Source of the DNA: JADGOV01 sp963814355
GTDB taxonomy: Bacteria > Actinomycetota > Actinomycetes > JADGOV01
NCBI GenBank assembly: GCA_963814355.1
Contig: CAWFCZ010000011.1
Span: 1-64,000, forward strand
Length of the DNA: 64,000 nucleotides
Direction of reading: 5' to 3'
Shown here: piece after piece, positions 18,137 to 27,419 of the stretch
How the letters are laid out: each line of letters begins with the position of its first letter
Numbering within the stretch: position 1 is the first letter of the stretch
Position numbers and translations under genes: made by a program
Notes under the pieces: generated by a model
Seen by the model: the letters and a program-made list of their open reading frames with translations, nothing else
Told to the model about the DNA's origin: nothing
The model's database searches: none

Positions 18137-19396
18137 ATGGCGTTCACGCTGACATCGGTGTCGGCGGTGGAGATCCTCGATTCGCGGTCGCGGCCGACGC
18201 TGGCTGTGCGGGTGGGCTTGGACGGCGGGGTGGAGGCGCGGGCGGGGGTGCCGTCGGGTGCGTCGACCGGGTCGCGGGAGGCGGTGGAGCTGCGCGACGG
18301 CGACCCCGGCCGCTACTCGGGTAAGGGCGTGACCCAGGCGGTGGGCAATGTCAACGGAGAGATCGCGAAGAGCCTGGTCGGCCGGTCGTTCGAGGACCTC
18401 GCCGAGTTGGACAGGGCGTTGATCGAGCTGGACGGTACGCCGACGAAGTCGCGGTTGGGGGCGAACGCGATTGTGGGGGTGTCGATGGCGGCGGCCCGGG
18501 CGGTGGCGACGGCGGCGGGGGTGCCGTTGTGGCGGTCGTTGACCCCGGTGGGGGTGACGCCGGTGCTGCCGTGGCCGTGTTTCAACGTGCTGAACGGTGG
18601 GGCGCACGCGCCGAACGCGTTGGACTTCCAGGAGTTCATGATCACCCCGTTGGGGGCGTCGAGCCTGGCGGAGGCGGTCCGGGCCGGTGCGGAGGTGTAC
18701 GCGGCGCTGCGCAAGCGGCTCGCCGACCGGGGGCTGGCCACCGGGCTCGGCGACGAGGGCGGGTTCGCCCCGGAGATCGACTCCCCGGAGGACGTGCTGA
18801 GTACGATCACCGCCGCGATCACCGACGCCGGGTACCGGACCGGGAAGGACGGGGTGGGGATCGCGCTGGATCCGGCGGCGAGTGAGTTCTACCGGGACGG
18901 CGCCTACCACGTCGCCGGGCAGGCGCTGTCCAGCGACGACATGATCACCCGCTATGGGGAGATCGCCGAGAAGTTCCCGGTGTGGAGCCTGGAGGACGGT
19001 CTGGCGGAGGGCGACTGGGACGGCTGGGTCCGGCTGAACGAGCGGCTGGGGGAGCGGCTGCAGCTGGTCGGCGACGACATCCTGGTGACCAACCCGGGGA
19101 TCATCACCGAGGCGATCGAGCGGCGGATCGGCAACGCCGCGCTGATCAAGGTGAACCAGATCGGCACGGTGAGCGAGACGTTGGAGGCGATGCGGCTGTG
19201 CCGGCAGGCCGGCTGGGCGCAGATGGTGTCCCACCGGTCCGGAGAGACTGAGGACACCTTCATCGCCGACCTGGCGGTCGGCTCGGGCTGCGGGCAGCTC
19301 AAGACCGGCGCCCCGGCCCGGGGCGAGCGGGTCGCGAAGTACAACCGGCTGATCGAGATCGAGGCGGCGGAGTCGCTGCGCTACGGCGCGTCCTGA
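18137..19396 (+). CDS. eno: Enolase, copy 1
   Basis: Phosphopyruvate hydratase, 419 residues, glycolysis, cytoplasm. Complete: VPSGASTGSREAVELRDGD loop, QEFMITPLGA, GLGDEGGFAP, SLEDGLAEGDWDGW, LVGDDILVTNP, IKVNQIGTVSE with catalytic lysine, SHRSGETEDTFIADLAVG and LKTGAPARGERVAKYNRL. Enolase is inhibited by fluoride together with phosphate and magnesium, and a second gene copy fits the fluoride theme of the region. The start has GGGAG before it. No riboswitch of the fluoride type precedes it. Confidence 0.95.
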   Translation: MAFTLTSVSAVEILDSRSRPTLAVRVGLDGGVEARAGVPSGASTGSREAVELRDGDPGRYSGKGVTQAVGNVNGEIAKSLVGRSFEDLAELDRALIELDGTPTKSRLGANAIVGVSMAAARAVATAAGVPLWRSLTPVGVTPVLPWPCFNVLNGGAHAPNALDFQEFMITPLGASSLAEAVRAGAEVYAALRKRLADRGLATGLGDEGGFAPEIDSPEDVLSTITAAITDAGYRTGKDGVGIALDPAASEFYRDGAYHVAGQALSSDDMITRYGEIAEKFPVWSLEDGLAEGDWDGWVRLNERLGERLQLVGDDILVTNPGIITEAIERRIGNAALIKVNQIGTVSETLEAMRLCRQAGWAQMVSHRSGETEDTFIADLAVGSGCGQLKTGAPARGERVAKYNRLIEIEAAESLRYGAS

Positions 19397-19414
19397 CCGA
19401 CGGGCCGGCCGCCA

Positions 19415-19831
19415 ATGGAGTTCGTCCGGGAGGAGCTGCGGCGGACGATTCTGGATCCGCGGTCGGGGTTCGCGCCGGAGGAGTCGGTGACCGAGCTGCG
19501 GTGGGATCCGCTGACCGGCGACACGGCCCGGCTGCTGCGGGAGCGGGTGCCGATGCTGCCGCCGTCGGACTTCGACCTCGCCGGGCTGGCGGCGGACACC
19601 CGGGCCGGTTGCCCGTTCTGCCCGGAGCGGGTGCTGGCCGTGACCCCGCGCTTCCCGGCGGCGCTGGTCGAGGCCGGTCGGATCGAGGTCGGTGCCGCTT
19701 TGCTGTTCCCGAACCTGGTCGGTTTCGCCGAGCACAGCTCGGTGTGCGTGTACGGCCCGGAGCTGCACGATCTGCCGCTGGCCTCGATGACCGCCGAGCC
19801 GGTGGCCGACAACCTGGCGGCGCACGTGGAG
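19415..19831 (+). pseudogene. galT-like nucleotidyltransferase, 5' half (copy 1)
   Basis: The first 139 codons are the same as in the complete gene at 58857: MEFVREELRRTILDPRSGFA, zinc pair CPFC, and ASMTAEPVADNLAAHVE. Homology stops at the codon boundary after 19831, where sequence from an unrelated protease on the other strand begins. The missing 3' half lies inverted at 26643-27230. The frame stays open for a long way into the new sequence but that part is an antisense shadow. Confidence 0.9.
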
Positions 19832-20300
19832 ATCCCAGCCGGGTCGCGCGTCATACGCGCCGGTGCCGCCGGTGGTGATGGCATGGAAGCCGGCCGGCGC
19901 TGCCGCGTGCAGCGCCCGGGGCAGTGGGTCGGGTGTCTGACCGGGCCCGTCGGCGAGCCGGGCGACCAGCACCGCCCGCAGCGGCGCGGCCGCGCTGGTG
20001 CCCCCCACCACCTGGGACTCGTCGTGGCCGACGATCTGGTAGCCGGTGGCCCGGCGATCACCTCCAGGTCCATGGCGACCTCGAGGTCTGCGTCGGTGCG
20101 CCGAGAAGTTCGGCCGTCCGGACGCTGGCGATCGCGTCCTACGGCCCGTCGTCGACGATCGCGGTTGTCGTGGGCGACCCCGGCCCGCGCGACCCGCTCG
20201 CGCGCCAACTCGGCCTGTGCAGCGGAGGGTGATCCCGACCGCAGACACGTCGTACAGGCGCCGCGACAGCGGCGGTGGGGTGCCGGCACCGTCGGTCCGG
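19832..20300 (-). pseudogene. S53 (sedolisin/kumamolisin) peptidase fragment
   Basis: On the minus strand, in shifting frames: TDADLEVAMDLEVIAG (pro-substrate side), then YQIVGHDESQVVGGTSAAAP with the catalytic serine motif GGTSAAAPL, and FHAITTGGTGAYDARPGWD, the calcium-loop end of the family. The sequence stops at GWD, right at the junction with galT. The N-terminal part is scrambled by several frameshifts. It is a C-terminal remnant only. Confidence 0.65.
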
Positions 20301-20515
20301 TCGGGGGGCTGCGTGTTCCCAGCGGGCCCCGGGCACGGGCGGTGACGGCAGCGGCCCGACCGTCGAGCGCACCGGCCCGAACCCGCGCCGATCACCTGCC
20401 GGACCCCGGCACCGGGCAACCGAGCGGCATCGCGGACGGCGGTGATGCTGTCGGCGAGAAGCTCGCGCATCGCCGCGGGCCGGCGGTCATGGACGGCGGC
20501 CGCGCCGCGCGCCGA

Positions 20516-20838
20516 TTACTGGCCTCGGTGCGATGCACCATCAGCTGGAGGCCGCGGCCGCGGCGGTGCGGCGCCGCGCCCGTGCGTGCGCCCGCACCAG
20601 TCCCGGGGCCGCGGGCCGGTCGCGAGGATCAACGCGGCGCCGCTGGCCGCCGCGACCACCCGGGCGGTAAGCGCTGGCCCCCGCACGCCCACCACCGCGG
20701 GCACCAGAGGCAGCAGCCGTTGCCGGGTAGCGTCGTCGACGTTGTCGTTGACCGTCCTGGCCAACAAGCCGAGCAGCGGATGGTTGCACCTGTGATGATC
20801 GCTGAATGGCTCATCGGCCAGCAGCGAGGCGAACTCCA
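20516..20838 (-). CDS. Conserved hypothetical protein, possible remnant
   Basis: Starts MEFASLLADEPFSDHHRCNH and continues PLLGLLARTVNDNVDDATRQ, RLLPLVPAVVG. Short actinobacterial proteins with this (W/F)SDH...HP-L..LAR.VND pattern occur widely; function unknown. A related, frameshifted gene is at 60373-60647 in the second copy of the neighbourhood. The C-terminal part here becomes low complexity. Confidence 0.45.
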
Positions 20839-20899
20839 TGAAGCATGCGCCCGGCGGTCGGGTGCCGTGCCGACCGCAGGCAACGGGCCAACCCATTCG

Positions 20900-21363
20900 G
20901 CGCCACCGACACCCCGGCAGCCTCGGCAGGGATTAGGCCGGACATCTCACGTCACTTCCCGCACGTTCGAGCCGGCGTACCCCTGACACGACACGACCGC
21001 GAAGGCACCGGAACACCCCAGGCAGAGCCAGAGCAGACAGCCAAACCGTCCCGGCGGACCCGCGATCGGCGGGCCGCGGTCACGACGATTGGCAGAACGC
21101 CGATTCCGCCTGACGCGGGCCGGGCCGGGCGTGACCGCCCGATAGGCGGGAACGCGGCGATGATCACCCGCGGGATAACTGGATGCATCCACCACCTTCA
21201 TGTGGGGTGGAGGCCATCAGGGTGCAACCCCGGTTGGCGGGCATCGCCGTCGGCTATCGTCTACCGGCGAGCGTGCGACAACGACCACACGCTGCCCAAC
21301 ACCGACCCCGCCGTCGCCTCGGTGTCTCGGCCTTGTCGCATTGTCCTGCTGATGCTCGCGCGG
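20900..21363. other. No gene seen
   Basis: About 460 bases without a credible coding frame or repeat. It lies inside the rearranged 19.8-27.2 kb block and may be decayed sequence. Confidence 0.4.
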
Positions 21364-22206
21364 TCAGCCTAGGACTCGGCCGACGACGACGCCGGTGTGG
21401 GTGCGCACCTCAAGCGTGCCAGCCCGCTGTATGGCGTCTTGCGCGCGTTCGCGCAGCCGGGCCATCACCTGCGCCCAGTCGTGGGGGGTCAGCGCCGACC
21501 CGGCAAGCCAGCGCAGGCTGTCCACATACGCCAACAGCGGGGTGGCCCGGTCGAGCCGAACCTGGCTGCGCAACTCGTGCACCGCCACCTCGTCGGTGCA
21601 GCTACCCAACACCCGGACGGCATCATCCAGGGTGAACCGGCGATGCACGTTGAACCAGCCGGTCGCCGCGGCGGGCAGCAACCCGGACAACGCCACATCC
21701 AACAGTTGCCACAACTCGCTCTTGTCATCGGCGGCGCCCGTCGCGATCAGCACCTGGCCACCCGGCCACACCACCCGACACAACTCGGCCACCGCCGCGC
21801 CCGGGTCGGCCACCAGATACAGCAGGTGCACCGCCAACGCCGCCACTGCGGTCGCGTCCGGCAACGGCAGCGCCGCCGCGTCCGCGGCAACAACCCGCCG
21901 GTACCCGATCCGCTCTCGTAGCCCCGCCAGCATGCCCGCACTGATGTCGACACCCAGCGGGAAAAGCTGCGGCCGGTCGGTGCGGATCCGCTGCAGGTAC
22001 AGCCCGTTCCCGCACCCGACATCCACCACCACCCCGGCGGTGGCCGGCAGCGCACTGACCACGACACCGGGCAGGTCCAGCGGCGGGTCCTGCCAGCGGT
22101 AGAACGCCTGCCGTGCCGCCAGCCCGGCGTCATCGGTGAACGCCGGTCCCGCCCACCACCGGTCCCGCTGCAGTGCCACCACACCGGCGGGAGCTTTGCC
22201 ACCCAT
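21364..22206 (-). CDS. Class I SAM-dependent methyltransferase
   Basis: 280 residues. SAM motif I VVDVGCGNGLYLQRIRTDRP, motif with acidic residue PLGVDISAGML, then AADAAALPLPDATAVAALAV and PGGQVLIATGAAD, as in UbiE/small-molecule methyltransferases. The start at 22206 (MGGKAPAGVVALQRDRWWAG) is preferred over the longer frame. Substrate unknown; no linked biosynthetic genes. Confidence 0.75.
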   Translation of the reverse strand: MGGKAPAGVVALQRDRWWAGPAFTDDAGLAARQAFYRWQDPPLDLPGVVVSALPATAGVVVDVGCGNGLYLQRIRTDRPQLFPLGVDISAGMLAGLRERIGYRRVVAADAAALPLPDATAVAALAVHLLYLVADPGAAVAELCRVVWPGGQVLIATGAADDKSELWQLLDVALSGLLPAAATGWFNVHRRFTLDDAVRVLGSCTDEVAVHELRSQVRLDRATPLLAYVDSLRWLAGSALTPHDWAQVMARLRERAQDAIQRAGTLEVRTHTGVVVGRVLG

Positions 22207-22770
22207 CCGACCGCCTCCGCTCGACCGGCCGCTTCGACCGAGGCAGAGACCGTCAGTGCGGCACGCACACTCCGAAGGGCGGGCCTCATCACCCACCGCT
22301 CAGTCTCCCCTCGCGCGACCGCGGACACAACAGCGCGAAGCGGGCGTAAGCCTGACTGGTAGTCGATGGATCGCACCGCGACCGCACGCCTGGTAGCACG
22401 CCCGAGCCCAGCGGGAGTTTCCCCTCCACCGTGATCATTGTCACGTGATGGTGGGCTGCGGCCGGCCACGGCCGCTTCGCCTGGTCTGCAACGCGTTTCG
22501 CGCGTGCCGGTGATCGATATCGGCGGTTTTCTCTTGTAGATCCAAACTCGGATCCACGGCTGATCTTGGGTGAGCGGCATGCCGTGAACGTGTAGATGCC
22601 CTCTTTGCAGGGACGATCGAGGCTTGCGACGGACTGACCGCGCCGACCGGAGAAAGCATCTAACGGGTGCGAGCATCTCATCACTTGAGCCGTGTCTCGA
22701 CCGGCTTCGATGAGCGGGATCTGGTGCCGAACCATGGGTTGTTGCCGGCGGCCGTGGCCCAGCGGACCGG
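22207..22770. other. No gene seen
   Basis: Spacer between the methyltransferase and a transposase remnant. No coherent frame on either strand. Confidence 0.35.
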
Positions 22771-22779
22771 GCTGGCGGA

Positions 22780-23026
22780 GTTGATAGCGGCGATGGTGCG
22801 CCCATCGCCAGTGCTGCTTCTCCGCCGCGACCAGCCGGCGGAAGTTCCGCGCCGACCCGGCATAGCCGGCCGCCTGCACCGTCGGCAGCAGCCGCTTCGC
22901 CGATATCCGGCCCGAGGTGGCCGCGACCTTCGCCGCGACCAGCTCCCGCACCCCGTCATAGTTACGACCACGCGACCGGGCCGGCCGCGGACCGCCGGCC
23001 AGCTGCCCCTCCACGCTCCGCTTCAC
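22780..23026 (-). pseudogene. Transposase fragment (IS21/ISL3-like)
   Basis: Only a central helix-turn-helix piece is left: RNYDGVRELVAAKVAATSGR, ISAKRLLPTVQAAGYAGSAR, NFRRLVAAEKQHW. The DDE domain is absent and the IS630 element sits directly at its upstream side. Family assignment between IS21 IstA and ISL3 is not certain. Confidence 0.5.
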
Positions 23027-23046
23027 CGTCTTACTAAGGAGAACGG

Positions 23047-24142
23047 AAGTAGGTCGACTGTCAGGCGGTGATGTAGGCGAGGTCGGGGTCTCCGAAGAAG
23101 CCGCGGACTAGGTGCGGCATGCGCTGTAGCCGGCGGAGGGCGGCGATGACTTTGGAGGTGAACTCGTCGCGGGTTGTGACGCTGGTCCGTCCGACCCGGT
23201 CGTGTTTCACGTTCTTCCATACCCACTCGTCGGGGTTGAGCTGTGGGGAGTAGGCGGGGAGGATGAACAGCTTGAATCGGCCGCGGGTGGAGGCGACGAA
23301 GGCTTTGACCGACTTGGCTTTGTGGGTGGGATGCCCGTCGACGATCAGGTACACGCCGCGGCCGGTGGCTCGTTCGGTGTCGGTGAGGAGTCTGGTGCAG
23401 AAGTCGATGAACCGTTCGGCGGTGAACGACCCGGTGTAGGTGGCGAACCGCAGCAGACCTTGGCCGGTGACCGCGGAGATCATGTTCAGGCTGTGCCGGG
23501 CGCCGGTGGCCTTCACGATCGGGGTCCGCCCGACCGGCGCCCACGTCGTGCCGGCGTGGTAGTCCGATCGGATGCCGGCCTCGTCGGCGAAGTACACCGT
23601 GGCGCCTTCGGCTTTCGCCGCCGCCCGGATCGCCGGGAAGTCCTCGGTCTTCCACCGGGCCACCGCGTCGGGGTCGGCCTGCCAGGCCCGCCACAACGGC
23701 CGCTGCGGGGACAGCCCCAGCGTGCGGAGCAGTCGACCCACGCTGACCGCCGACAGCGACACCTTGAACTCGCGGCGGATCAGCTGCCGGACCAGATCCC
23801 GGGTCCACAACGCGAAGTCGAACTCCAGCTGCCGCGGATCGGACCCACAGACCAGCGTGTACACCCGGCGCATCTGCTCACCGCTCAGCTTCGGCGGACG
23901 GCCCGGCACCGGCCTGGCCGCCAGCGCCCCCCGGCCACCCTCGCGGGCCTTCGCCAGCCAGCCGTACACCGTCTTACGGTGCATCCCCAGCGTCGCCGCC
24001 ACATCTTCCGGATGCTGACCGGCCGCTACCGCGTCCACCGCCCGCAGCCGCAACTGCTCCAACGTCACATGATCAAGCTTCCGGCCATCGTTCTCGCGCA
24101 CATCTCATTATCCCAGAAACACACCGCAAAGTCGACTTACTT
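23047..24142 (-). mobile_element. IS630-family insertion sequence, intact
   Basis: About 1.1 kb bounded by imperfect inverted repeats AAGTAGGTCGACTGT (23047-23061) and, on the other strand, AAGTAAGTCGACTTT (24128-24142). Both ends abut TA dinucleotides, as expected of a family that inserts at TA. The transposase is undamaged, so it may be active. Confidence 0.8.
23061..24101 (-). CDS. IS630-family transposase
   Basis: 346 residues, one frame. N-terminal HTH with DVAATLGMHRKTVYGWLAKA, then a DDE domain: FADEAGIRSDYHAGTTWAPV, YLIVDGHPTHKAKSV and LPAYSPQLNPDEWVWKNVKH, giving the D, D and E of the catalytic triad. Length and motif spacing are normal for the family. Confidence 0.93.
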   Translation of the reverse strand: MRENDGRKLDHVTLEQLRLRAVDAVAAGQHPEDVAATLGMHRKTVYGWLAKAREGGRGALAARPVPGRPPKLSGEQMRRVYTLVCGSDPRQLEFDFALWTRDLVRQLIRREFKVSLSAVSVGRLLRTLGLSPQRPLWRAWQADPDAVARWKTEDFPAIRAAAKAEGATVYFADEAGIRSDYHAGTTWAPVGRTPIVKATGARHSLNMISAVTGQGLLRFATYTGSFTAERFIDFCTRLLTDTERATGRGVYLIVDGHPTHKAKSVKAFVASTRGRFKLFILPAYSPQLNPDEWVWKNVKHDRVGRTSVTTRDEFTSKVIAALRRLQRMPHLVRGFFGDPDLAYITA

Positions 24143-24463
24143 ACGCTCGTGTTGGTATGTCGTGCCGCACACCGCGGCGGCACCCCGATAGCTGCCCATC
24201 TCCCGATAGGCGGCGATGACATCCATCCGTTCCTCGCGTTCTTCAGTGGAGCCCCCTGCGCGTTGACCGGTGTCTGGTTGGCACCGCCACCGTCACCGCG
24301 CAGGGCTCAAGGCTCCGGCTCGACACGACGAGCGAAGAGCGGGGACTTTCAGGCCCAGCAGTTCGTCCAGCCCGCGGGTGCACCACGACGAGGCGGAGGT
24401 CGGCGGACCGCCCAGTGCGGAGCCCGGGGCGGAATGCGGCTGGGTACAGTGAAGACGCGTCAC

Positions 24464-24516
24464 GGCTGTGGGGCCAGCCATCAACCGCCGCGTCGTCGCG
24501 GCCAACGGTCCCTACC
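24464..24516 (+). promoter_or_regulatory. Fluoride riboswitch 1 (before dynamin-like GTPase)
   Basis: Stem GGCT/AGCC enclosing loop GTGGGGCC, then CAACCGCCGC...GCGGCCAACG stem and the 3' strand GGTCCCTACC, which can pair back with the GGGGCC loop as in the fluoride-riboswitch pseudoknot. A TACAGT hexamer at 24445 is a plausible -10. Twenty-two bases separate it from the GTG of the GTPase; the intervening GGAGGAGGT is the ribosome site, so control of translation is likely. Confidence 0.85.
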
Positions 24517-24538
24517 CGTCCTTCGCGGAGGAGGTGCC

Positions 24539-26284
24539 GTGACGCGTCCCGTCGATGCGCTGTCCGCTGACCTCGCGGTGCTCGCCGGACTTGCCGCCGG
24601 CGTCGACCGGGAGGCGATCGCGGAGCTTCGCCGCCGGCTGGAGGGCGGGGTGTTCCGGGTATTGGTCGCCGGGGAGGCGAAGCGGGGGAAATCGACTCTG
24701 GTCAACGCGCTGCTCGGGCGGGAGGTGCTGCCTACCGGCGTGGTGCCGCTGACCGCGATCCCGACCACCCTGGCCTACGCCGATGCTGACCGGGTCGACG
24801 TGGAGTACGCCGACGGCCGGGTGCAGGAACGCGGGTTGGACGCGCTAGAGGAGCTGGTCACCGAATCCGGCAACCCGCGAAACCGGCAGGGGGTGGCGGC
24901 GGTGACATTGCGGCTGCCGGCACCGCTGCTGGCGAAGGGTCTGGAGCTGGTGGACACCCCGGGCACCGGCAGCGTGTACGAGCACAACACCGTGGCCGCG
25001 CGGAACGCCCTGGGCCGGATGGATGCGGCGATTCTGGTGCTCTCCGCGGACCCGCCGATCTCCGCGGCCGAGCGGGCGCTGCTCCGCGAGCTGCGCGCCG
25101 GCGCGGTCGCGGTGTTCTGCGCGTTGAACAAGGTCGACTACCTATCACCGGCTGAGGCCGATCAAGCCCGCCGGTTCACCGAGGAGGTGCTGGCTGCCGA
25201 GTTCGGCCGCCCGATACCGGTATGGCCGTTATCCGCCCGGCAAGGTCTGCTTGCCCGCCGACTGGATGACAACGCCGGTGTCGAAGGATCCGGACTGGGC
25301 GCCTTCGAGGCGACGTTCGCCGACTATCTCAACGACCGACAGGGCACCGAACTGGCCCGCTCGGTCGCCGGCCGCGCCGCCCGGCTGGCTGGCGGGATCG
25401 CCGAGGAGGCCGCCGCCACCCTCGCCGCGCTGGCGCTGTCCGGGCAGGATCTGCAGACCCGGCTGGCCGCGTTCGCCGACCGTCTCCAGCAGGTGGAACA
25501 GGGCCGGGTGGAGTCGGCTGCGCTGGCCGCCGCTGAGATTCAGCGGCTGCTGGAGGCGACCAACGAGCAGGCCGAGATGCTAAATCGCAGCGCCGTGAGG
25601 CCGGTCCGGCAGGCGGTTCAGGACGCCCTGCCCGGGCTCGAGGGACCGCTTGGCGTCGTGGAGCAACAGGCGTTGGACATCGCCGCAGATCGGATCCGGT
25701 TCTTTGTCGACGGCTGGCGGAACCGTCACTCCGCCGACCTGGATGCGGCAGTGCAGGCTCTCGATGGGCGGCTCACCACTCGCCTCGATCAGCACATTAC
25801 GGCCGTTCGGCAGGCCGCCGTCAGCCTCTTCAACCTGGAGCTGCTGCCGCAGCCACCGGCGGGACGGCTGGTGGGCTCGACCGGGTTCTCCTACCTGTTC
25901 GCCGCGGACCCGGGACAGACTGAGGCCCTGGCCGCCGCCGTCCGCACCCATCTACCCGAGGCGCTCGGCCGCCGACGGGTAGCCCGTTACGTCCAGATGC
26001 GCGCCGTCCGTCTGCTGGATCGCCAAGTCGGCCGGGCCCGCGCAGACTTCCAATACCGTTTGACCGAAACCCGCCGGCTGTTGCTCCGCGAACTTGACCG
26101 GCGCTTCGACGCCGGTGCCGGCCGGATCGGTGAGGCCGTACGCCGGGCCAGCGCGCTGCAAGCCGAACGCGGTGACGCGGCGGCCGCCGCCCGCGCCGAG
26201 CTGGAGGCCCGCCTCGCGGCGGCAACCGCGCTCGCCCGGCGGCTGTCCCCGTTTTCGGGCCCAGGCGATGACGGCGGCGGGTGA
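24539..26284 (+). CDS. Dynamin-like GTPase
   Basis: 581 residues. G1 GEAKRGKSTLVNALLG, G2 region with conserved threonine in PLTAIPTTLAYA, G3 DTPGTGS, G4 NKVDYL, followed by long helical, coiled-coil-rich stalk (LSGQDLQTRLAAFADRLQQV) and a hydrophobic region LLPQPPAGRLVGSTGFSYLF. Bacterial dynamin-like proteins remodel or protect membranes. It follows fluoride riboswitch 1 directly, and its stop overlaps the start of a crcB gene (GTGA), so it belongs to the fluoride response. A diverged second copy lies at the right edge of the window. The link between dynamin and fluoride is inferred. Confidence 0.85.
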   Translation: MTRPVDALSADLAVLAGLAAGVDREAIAELRRRLEGGVFRVLVAGEAKRGKSTLVNALLGREVLPTGVVPLTAIPTTLAYADADRVDVEYADGRVQERGLDALEELVTESGNPRNRQGVAAVTLRLPAPLLAKGLELVDTPGTGSVYEHNTVAARNALGRMDAAILVLSADPPISAAERALLRELRAGAVAVFCALNKVDYLSPAEADQARRFTEEVLAAEFGRPIPVWPLSARQGLLARRLDDNAGVEGSGLGAFEATFADYLNDRQGTELARSVAGRAARLAGGIAEEAAATLAALALSGQDLQTRLAAFADRLQQVEQGRVESAALAAAEIQRLLEATNEQAEMLNRSAVRPVRQAVQDALPGLEGPLGVVEQQALDIAADRIRFFVDGWRNRHSADLDAAVQALDGRLTTRLDQHITAVRQAAVSLFNLELLPQPPAGRLVGSTGFSYLFAADPGQTEALAAAVRTHLPEALGRRRVARYVQMRAVRLLDRQVGRARADFQYRLTETRRLLLRELDRRFDAGAGRIGEAVRRASALQAERGDAAAAARAELEARLAAATALARRLSPFSGPGDDGGG

Positions 26285-26608
26285 GCGACTCCCGGCGGAG
26301 ACGGGGCCGGCCCGTTCGGGCCCGCCCGGAGGGGACGGTGGGCACGCGGCTGGAGCAGCAGATTCTCGGTGGTCTTCGCCGGCGGGAACGTCGACGGGCT
26401 GGCCCTCGGCGCCGCCACGTTGTGGCCGACACCGGCCGGCTGCTCCTCGTGGGCGACGCCCACGGTGAACACCGCCGGGGCGTTCGCCTATGAGACCGTC
26501 GCGCTCGCCGAGTCCGGCGCGCTGTGGGAGGCGGCGGCCAACGTCGCCGGCAGCCTGGCCGTCCGTCTGCTGGCCGCCGCGGCAGGCTTTGGTCTCGCGT
26601 TGCTGTGA
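26281..26608 (+). pseudogene. crcB deletion fusion, frameshifted
   Basis: The beginning (LEQQILGG, then NVDGLALGAATLWPTPAG and PTVNTAGAF) matches the N-terminus of crcB at 62820-63394, while the end (AYETVALAESGALWEAAANV, AGSLAVRLLAAAAGFGLALL) matches the C-terminus of the neighbouring paralogue at 62060-62428. The middle of both, and the DUF190 gene between them, are gone. A frame change near 26380 is also needed. It cannot make a normal four-helix fluoride channel. Confidence 0.85.
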
Positions 26609-26642
26609 TCACCGCCAAACCCGCCCCGGCCATCGGGTGCGG

Positions 26643-27230
26643 TCACCGCTGGAAGCGGGTCCCGGCGCGTTCGGCGAGGTCCTCCGGCAGCACATCGGTG
26701 GCCACCTCGAGGTGCAGCCGTTCCAGCCAGGCGACGTCGGAGCGGTACAGCGGAGCCACGTTCGACCGGACCACCATCCGCACGTTCAGCACGTAACCCG
26801 CCCGGTCCGCGGGAGCCCCGTACAGGGCGAAGTTGCAGCTGGAGTAGCCCAGCTCGGCGTAGAAGCGCATCGCGGTGGCGATACCCGCGGCCAGCTCCTC
26901 GACCAGCGGACGGTCGAGATCCTCCGGGGTGCCGGCCGGGAGTACGAACGCTCGCAGCTCCGCCGGCCCCACCGGGGCGTACGCCGCCAGCCACACCACC
27001 TCCGGGCTGCCGCCGAGGTACCGCCGCCCGTCCCGGCGTTCCGCATCGAGGTACTCGCCGAAACGGGCCGCGGGCACCTCGGCCAGCCGCCGCTGCACGT
27101 TGCTCGGCACCCGGTTCACCGCCCCCTGGGTGTGCGGGTGGAACAGCGAACTCCCCGCCGGCAGCATGTGATTGGCGTTCACCGACACCCACCCCGACGC
27201 CGGGAACGCGCGGCGCACGGCCCGGCAAAA
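26643..27230 (-). pseudogene. galT-like nucleotidyltransferase, 3' half (copy 1, inverted)
   Basis: The missing half of the gene cut at 19831. It contains the NHMLPAGSSLFHPHTQG catalytic motif (HPH), RYLGGSPEVVWLAAYAPVG and the terminal EDLAERAGTRFQR. Homology to 59274-59861 starts exactly at the codon following the break. It is near-identical except for a cluster of about nine changes in the 54 bases nearest the break. Confidence 0.9.
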
Positions 27231-27419
27231 CCTTGCACCGGACTCGGCTGCCCGGACGGCACCACAATGCTCGGGCGGCAGACCGGAAACCGAACAGGAC
27301 CCGACACTGACCGCGAGGGCTAGCGACCTGTGCCCCCAGCCACACCCGACGCCGCGCCAGGTGTCACGCATCGCGGCGATCAACGCTGGACCGCCGGGTC
27401 GCGCCAGGTCCGAACCGCC

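Larger units (their letters stand above)
18127..19831 (+). repeat. Direct repeat, copy 1: eno plus start of galT-like gene
   Basis: About 1.7 kb nearly identical to 57569-59273. It begins at the ribosome-binding site of eno and ends inside the galT-like gene exactly after a GAG codon. The only difference I noticed in eno is C at 18352 against T at 57794, a synonymous change. Confidence 0.9.
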
